A stretch of 64,000 nucleotides of DNA, taken from assembly GCA_038109305.1 (NCBI GenBank), contig JAYNIR010000016.1, positions 1 through 64,000 on the forward strand, read 5' to 3'. A program made the position numbers and the translations under genes. This document shows positions 60,546 to 64,000 of the stretch, in pieces; the stretch's first letter is position 1, and every line of letters begins with the position of its first letter. This DNA is from UBA1479 sp038109305. Lineage in GTDB: Bacteria; Pseudomonadota; Alphaproteobacteria; Rhodospirillales; Casp-alpha2. Under the pieces are notes generated by a model. It worked only from the letters and a program-made list of their open reading frames with translations, was not told the origin of the DNA and ran no database searches.

Positions 60546-61775
60546 ATGGCCAAGGAATTTCACCGAATTCGGCGTCTGCCGCCGTACGTCTTCGCGGAAG
60601 TCAACGCGATGAAGGCGCGCGCCCGCGCCGATGGCGAGGACATCATTGATTTTGGCATGGGCAATCCCGACCTGCCGACCCCGCCGCACATCGTCCAGAA
60701 ACTCGTCGAGACCGTCCAAGATTCGAAAACCCACCGGTATTCGAACTCGCGTGGCATTCCAGGCCTGAGAAAGGCTCTGTCCGGCTATTACGAACGCCGG
60801 TTCGGCGTCACCGTGGACCCGGAACGGGAAGCGATCGTCACTCTGGGGTCGAAAGAGGGCCTTGCCAACCTGGCCGCTGCGATCACCAGCCCCGGCGACG
60901 TGATCCTTGTGCCGAACCCGAGCTATCCGATCCATCAGTTCGGTTTCATCATCGCAGGCGCCGCCGTTCGCAGCATTCCGGTCACGCCGAACGAAGATTT
61001 TTTTCAAGCGCTCGAACGGGCGGTCCAGCATAGCGTGCCCAAGCCGACGGCGATCGTTCTCAATTATCCGAACAATCCGACGGCTGAACTTGTCGACCTG
61101 GACTTTTACGAGCGGGTGGTCGATTTCTGCCTGTATAACGAAATTTACATCCTGTCGGACCTGGCCTACGCGGAAATCTTTTTCGACGACCGGCCCCCGC
61201 CGTCCATTCTTCAAATCCAAAAAGCCTGGGACATTGCCGTCGAGTTCACCTCGATGAGTAAGACGTATTCCATGCCCGGTTGGCGGATCGGGTTTGCCGT
61301 CGGCAACCGAGATCTGATCGGCGCGCTGGTGCGAGTGAAATCCTATCTCGACTACGGCGCCTTCACCCCCATCCAGGTCGCGGCCGCGGCGGCGCTGAAC
61401 GGGCCGCAGGATTGCATCGACCATGTCCGCGCGGTTTACAAGGAACGACGGGATGTCCTGATCTCCGGTCTCGCTGCAGCGGGTTGGGACGTGCCGCCGC
61501 CACCAGCGACGATGTTCGCCTGGGCGCCGATCCCCCAGGACATGGCTCACCTGGGATCGCTTGAATTTTCCAAACTGCTGTTGTCCGAAGCTCAGGTCGC
61601 GGTGGCGCCAGGCGTCGGGTTCGGAGAGCACGGGGATGGGCACGTCCGCATCGCCGTTGTGGAGAACGTCCACAGGACCCGTCAGGCCGTGCGCTCCATT
61701 AAGTCCTTCATGTCCCGGTATCGCGCCGGCAATTTTGATAACATGGACGGCCCCCGGCGGGCAGCCGGAAAATGA
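60546..61775 (+). CDS. AlaC-like class I/II aminotransferase
   Basis: 409 residues, fold-type I PLP enzyme. DFGMGNPDLPTPPHIVQKL and NYPNNPTAE are typical of the LL-diaminopimelate/alanine aminotransferase group. The PLP-binding Lys is in TSMSKTYSMPGWRIGF near residue 240, and the Arg for the substrate carboxylate is in GHVRIAVVEN. Homologues next to hom transaminate pyruvate/glutamate or aspartate-family intermediates. The stop codon overlaps the hom start (ATGA), so they are coupled. Confidence 0.9.
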   Translation: MAKEFHRIRRLPPYVFAEVNAMKARARADGEDIIDFGMGNPDLPTPPHIVQKLVETVQDSKTHRYSNSRGIPGLRKALSGYYERRFGVTVDPEREAIVTLGSKEGLANLAAAITSPGDVILVPNPSYPIHQFGFIIAGAAVRSIPVTPNEDFFQALERAVQHSVPKPTAIVLNYPNNPTAELVDLDFYERVVDFCLYNEIYILSDLAYAEIFFDDRPPPSILQIQKAWDIAVEFTSMSKTYSMPGWRIGFAVGNRDLIGALVRVKSYLDYGAFTPIQVAAAAALNGPQDCIDHVRAVYKERRDVLISGLAAAGWDVPPPPATMFAWAPIPQDMAHLGSLEFSKLLLSEAQVAVAPGVGFGEHGDGHVRIAVVENVHRTRQAVRSIKSFMSRYRAGNFDNMDGPRRAAGK

Positions 61776-63064
61776 CGTCGGCTCTCAGGATCGGGGTTGC
61801 GGGGCTCGGCACCGTCGGCGCCAGCACGCTGGAAATTTTCTCCCGGCACAGTGATGAAATCCAAGCGCGCGCAGGCCGCCCCATCGTCGTAACCGGCGTG
61901 TCGGCCCGCAATCGCTCAAAGAACCGGGGCGTCAGCGTCGACAGCTTCACTTGGCACGGCGATCCAACGGCGCTGGCCAACGCTGACGACGTTGATGTCG
62001 TCGTCGAACTGATCGGCGGATCCGAAGGCTTCGCGAAGGACCTCTGTACTGAGGCGTTAAAAAATGGCAAGCACGTCGTCACCGCAAACAAGGCGCTCAT
62101 TGCCGTCCACGGAACGGCATTGGCCGAAGCCGCGGAAGCCGGAGGCGTCAGCCTGGCATTCGAGGCCGCCGTGGCCGGCGGCATCCCGATACTTAAAACG
62201 CTCCGCGAAGGCCTTGCCGCGAACGGGATCGATCGGGTGTACGGCATCCTTAACGGGACCTGCAATTACATCCTGACCGAAATGCGGGACACCGGCCGGG
62301 AGTTCGACGAAGTCCTTGCGGAGGCGCAGGCCGAAGGGTACGCGGAAGCCGATCCTTCATTCGACGTCGATGGCATTGACGCCGCTCACAAGCTGGCCAT
62401 TCTCGCGAGCCTCGCCTTTGGAACGCAGGTTGACTTCGGTTCCGTGCACATTGAAGGCATTCGCCATGTTTCGCCCAGCGACTTGGATTTTGCCAAGCAA
62501 CTTGGGTACGGGATCAAGCTATTGGGCATTGCTTCCCGAACCGAACGCGGCATCGAACAGCGCGTTCACCCCTGCATGGTACCGGCGGAATCGTCGATCA
62601 ACCACGTGGACGGCGTTTTCAACGCGGTTGTCGCGCACGGCGACTTCGTAGATCGGATTCAGATGGAAGGCCGGGGCGCGGGCGCGGGTCCGACGGCGTC
62701 GGCGGTTGTCGCCGACATCATCGACATTGCCCGTGGCAACGTGACGCCGTGCTTTGCCCGCCCATTCGGCGAATTAACTGCGCCGCAACCGGTTTCGATG
62801 GGCGAACACATGGGTTCGTATTACATGCGGTTCGAAGTTGTCGACAAACCAGGTGTGTTTCGCGACATCGCCGCGGCGTTAAGCGACCACAAGGTCTCCA
62901 TGGAACAGATCATTCAGCGCGCGAAAAGCCCGGATGCACCGGTCCCCGTCGTAATGACAACGCACGAAACCCGCGAAGCGGATATGACCGACGCCGTCGA
63001 AACCATCGCCGGACTTGAAGCCGTAGTGGAAATACCCCGATTGATCCGCATCGAACAGTTGTGA
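61772..63064 (+). CDS. hom: Homoserine dehydrogenase
   Basis: 430 residues. The order is an NAD(P) domain (RIGVAGLGTVGASTLEIF), a catalytic domain with GILNGTCNYILTEM, AEADPSFDVDGIDAAHKLAILASLAFG and the catalytic Lys in that stretch, and a C-terminal ACT domain (residues about 350-430, YYMRFEVVDKPGVFRDIAAALSDHKVSMEQIIQ) for threonine feedback. It reduces aspartate semialdehyde to homoserine. It lies in an alaC-hom-glpX order common in alphaproteobacteria. Confidence 0.95.
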   Translation: MTSALRIGVAGLGTVGASTLEIFSRHSDEIQARAGRPIVVTGVSARNRSKNRGVSVDSFTWHGDPTALANADDVDVVVELIGGSEGFAKDLCTEALKNGKHVVTANKALIAVHGTALAEAAEAGGVSLAFEAAVAGGIPILKTLREGLAANGIDRVYGILNGTCNYILTEMRDTGREFDEVLAEAQAEGYAEADPSFDVDGIDAAHKLAILASLAFGTQVDFGSVHIEGIRHVSPSDLDFAKQLGYGIKLLGIASRTERGIEQRVHPCMVPAESSINHVDGVFNAVVAHGDFVDRIQMEGRGAGAGPTASAVVADIIDIARGNVTPCFARPFGELTAPQPVSMGEHMGSYYMRFEVVDKPGVFRDIAAALSDHKVSMEQIIQRAKSPDAPVPVVMTTHETREADMTDAVETIAGLEAVVEIPRLIRIEQL

Positions 63065-63112
63065 CTTTTTGACTGTCCGGCTCAGACCTTTTACGGAAGG
63101 AGCAAGGGAACC

Positions 63113-64000
63113 GTGAACGATCCAGTGACAGACCGGAATTTGGCGCTTGAGGCGGTGCGTGTCACTGAGGCGGCCGCAATCGCAGCCTGCCGGCACTTGG
63201 GGGGCGGCGATGAACGGGCAGCGGACGAGGCGGCGGTTAAAGCGATGAATCGCCGTCTCGGCACTCTGGCGATGGACGGGACCGTCCGAATGGGGGAAGG
63301 GGATAAAACCGAAGTTGAACACCTTTACGCTGGGCAAAAAGTGGGGATAGGTTCGGGGCCGAAAGCAGATGTCGCGGTCCTGGCGCTTGAAGGCAAGAGC
63401 ATCGTCGCCCGCGGCGGATATAACGCGCTATCGGTTCTTGCCATGGCCGAGGATGGCGGATTCCTATCGGTGCCGAACATTTACATGGACAAAATCGCCG
63501 TCGGCCCCGGTCTGCCCGACGGCGTCGCCGACCTGGACGCCGACGTCGGCGACAATCTGAAAAAGCTGGCGAAGGCGAAAAAGCGATCAATATCGGATTT
63601 GGTCGTTTGCATGCTTGACCGGCCGCGCCATGCCCAAATCGTCGCTGCGGTCAGGGAAGCGGGCGCCCGCATTCGACTGATCCTCGACGGCGACGTTTCC
63701 GGCGTTATAGCGACGGCATTGCCCGAAGCCGGCGTCGACCTTTTCGTCGGCAGCGGCCGTGCGTCCCAGGGTATTCTTGCCGCAGCGGCACTTCGGGGCC
63801 TGGGCGGACAAATGCAGGCCCGCCTGATTATCCGAGACAATGACGACCTTGCCGCGGTTCGCCGCGCCGAAGTGTCAGAACCGGAGACCAAGTTCGGTCT
63901 GTCGGACATGGCGGGGGGCAATGTCACTTTTGCGGCGACCGGCGTAACGACGGGTCCGATGCTGCAGGGTGTCCGGTTTGCCGACGGCATCGCCATTACG
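63113..64000 (+). CDS. glpX: GlpX-type class II fructose-1,6-bisphosphatase homologue, partial, active site altered
   Basis: GTG start with a GGAAGGAG ribosome site. 296 codons are in the window and the C-terminus is cut off by its end. The fold signature is clear: ALEAVRVTEAAAIAACRHLGGGDERAADEAAV, VYMDKIAVGPGLPDGV-like, LVVCMLDRPRHAQIV, LDGDVSGVIAT. However, the usual GERDEAPM motif reads GDKTEVEH, DPLEGTT reads LALEGKS, and GGAPEG reads GRASQG. Asp and Glu residues that bind metal in characterised GlpX are thus replaced. The frame is intact, so it may be a pseudoenzyme or have a new substrate rather than be a decayed gene. Confidence 0.85.
   Translation, partial: MNDPVTDRNLALEAVRVTEAAAIAACRHLGGGDERAADEAAVKAMNRRLGTLAMDGTVRMGEGDKTEVEHLYAGQKVGIGSGPKADVAVLALEGKSIVARGGYNALSVLAMAEDGGFLSVPNIYMDKIAVGPGLPDGVADLDADVGDNLKKLAKAKKRSISDLVVCMLDRPRHAQIVAAVREAGARIRLILDGDVSGVIATALPEAGVDLFVGSGRASQGILAAAALRGLGGQMQARLIIRDNDDLAAVRRAEVSEPETKFGLSDMAGGNVTFAATGVTTGPMLQGVRFADGIAIT

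Overview
The window looks like a chromosomal segment of a free-living alphaproteobacterium, probably Rhodospirillales-like. It is GC-rich (roughly 60% or more by eye). It carries alphaproteobacterial markers: the division-site ATPase MipZ, a complex I NDUFA12 homologue, a class I PHA synthase with a phasin, a ThiS-ThiG fusion, a B12-dependent ribonucleotide reductase, and the order NDUFA12 - MlaD-like - DUF2155 - aat - accC - accB - aroQ. No rRNA, tRNA, CRISPR array or prophage was seen.

Layout. 1-1.4 kb: an IS3-type left end at the window edge and an internally deleted IS relic flank two small genes. 1.4-13.9 kb: a catabolic island for an unidentified carboxylic acid, probably a sugar acid. 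A minus-strand operon (GntR regulator, PhyH-type dioxygenase, D-2-hydroxyacid dehydrogenase, HpcH/HpaI aldolase, AtuA and a small AtuA-type partner) diverges from a plus-strand operon (TRAP binding protein, fused DctQM permease, a 48-residue membrane protein, IlvD/Edd dehydratase, RraA-like protein, mandelate-racemase-type enolase). A perfect-armed palindrome lies over the TRAP promoter -10. 13.9-22 kb: small lipoprotein, type III polyketide synthase with an ICMT-type methyltransferase, FliN, DsbA-like isomerase, acyl-CoA synthetase and a GH114/TM1410-like secreted protein. 22-31.7 kb: molybdopterin oxidoreductase, mipZ, a VWA protein, a DnaJ-like membrane protein, nucleotide-sugar genes (galU, ugd, phosphomannomutase) and a SPOR-domain D,D-carboxypeptidase. 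32-36 kb: phasin, clpS and clpA.

35.8-42.5 kb is notable for three disrupted genes close together: a CaiB-type CoA-transferase, a lipoprotein hydrolase, and a response regulator fused to a metallo-beta-lactamase fold. Each has a frameshift and two also have in-frame stops. An unrecognised secreted protein with a duplicated four-cysteine module sits among them. 42.8-57 kb returns to core metabolism: nrdJ, NDUFA12, two tandem MCE proteins, DUF2155, aat, accC/accB, aroQ, thiSG, an RhlE-type helicase, gamma-carbonic anhydrase and meaB. 57-64 kb: phaC beside a small gene remnant, an OmpA-family lipoprotein, an aminotransferase, homoserine dehydrogenase, and a GlpX homologue cut by the window edge that has lost several active-site residues.

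Themes. The N-degron route (clpS, clpA, aat), B12-linked functions (nrdJ, meaB, a cobalamin-binding-type protein) and PHA storage (phasin, phaC) are each represented by separated loci. The best candidates for new biology are the 1.4-13.9 kb catabolic island with its small membrane protein, the duplicated four-cysteine protein, and the GlpX homologue that may be a pseudoenzyme.
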